Assembly (NCBI GenBank): GCA_009746045.1
Contig: RPFO01000065.1
Coordinates: 9,236,128-9,300,127 of the forward strand
Direction of reading: 5' to 3'
DNA: 64,000 nt
DNA from: Mesostigma viride
Lineage: Eukaryota > Streptophyta > Mesostigmatophyceae > Mesostigmatales > Mesostigmataceae
The notes beneath the pieces were generated by a model. The model was not told the DNA's origin and searched no databases. It saw only the letters and a program-made list of their open reading frames with translations. Below are positions 63,866 to 64,000 of this stretch, piece by piece (the stretch's first letter is position 1; each line of letters opens with the position of its first letter). The position numbers were made by a program, and so were the translations under genes.

Positions 63866-64000
63866 TCATCTTCAACCGATTCTGTGACTATATTGTGACC
63901 AGCGCCTTCAGTTTCATGGCCAGAAGATGATATTGCGGCAGTCATTTTTCAGATTCCGTACGGCTGACAAGTACTTTGTGCAGGATGGTGTTTGCAAACA
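63866..64000 (+). other. 3' flank of the docking-complex gene
   Basis: Presumed 3' UTR. No further gene is recognised before the window ends. Confidence 0.5.

Overview
This is a nuclear window from a eukaryote, most likely a flagellated green alga. The reasons are GC-rich exons with GT..AG introns, a full outer-dynein-arm docking-complex gene (land plants and their close algal relatives generally lack outer arms), a DDB1/CPSF-A-like gene that resembles a plant-type family, and very heavy tandem-repeat and retrotransposon load. I cannot name the species.

Layout. Positions 1-35986 are dominated by one very large plus-strand gene, a DDB1/SF3B3/CPSF-A-superfamily protein. Twenty in-phase exons (4234 to 35986) can be traced; its 5' end is probably outside the window. 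Its introns are packed with minisatellites (67-bp arrays at 1-2870 and 13363-17384, 45/39-bp array at 20.2-20.8 kb, 17-bp array at 29.6-33.6 kb, many microsatellites). One intron also holds a 2.1-kb transposon with split direct repeats (31063-33178). An intronless minus-strand ankyrin-repeat gene (37416-38492), a small Tc1-type MITE (38958-39171) and a small unrecognised two-exon gene (39552-41219) follow.

Positions 42-57.5 kb are a three-level nest of mobile DNA with target duplications visible at each level. A LINE (42451-56514, 11-bp duplication) was hit by an 11.6-kb Ty3/Gypsy-type element (43933-55544, 4-bp duplication AGGA). One terminal repeat of that element was then hit by a 670-bp hAT-type MITE (54648-55317, 8-bp duplication). 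The Gypsy element is the most unusual object here. On the minus strand it encodes Gag-protease, then a stand-alone cytosine-C5 DNA methyltransferase, then RT-RNaseH-integrase ending in a PHD finger. Its terminal repeats are split (A1-ORFs-B1-A2-B2) instead of being ordinary LTRs, although it has a DDE integrase and a target duplication. Two further 5'-truncated LINE fragments lie on either side.

Positions 58010-63865 carry a six-exon plus-strand gene for the outer dynein arm docking complex subunit DC2 (ODA1/CCDC114/CCDC63 family), complete in the window.

A recurring theme is that the introns of both large genes contain decayed tandem copies of the adjacent exon edge, with the splice site and a few codons. 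This produces runs of decoy acceptors or donors next to the real ones at more than a dozen junctions. It suggests the introns grew by local duplications across exon-intron boundaries, with minisatellites often sitting between the decoy and the real site.
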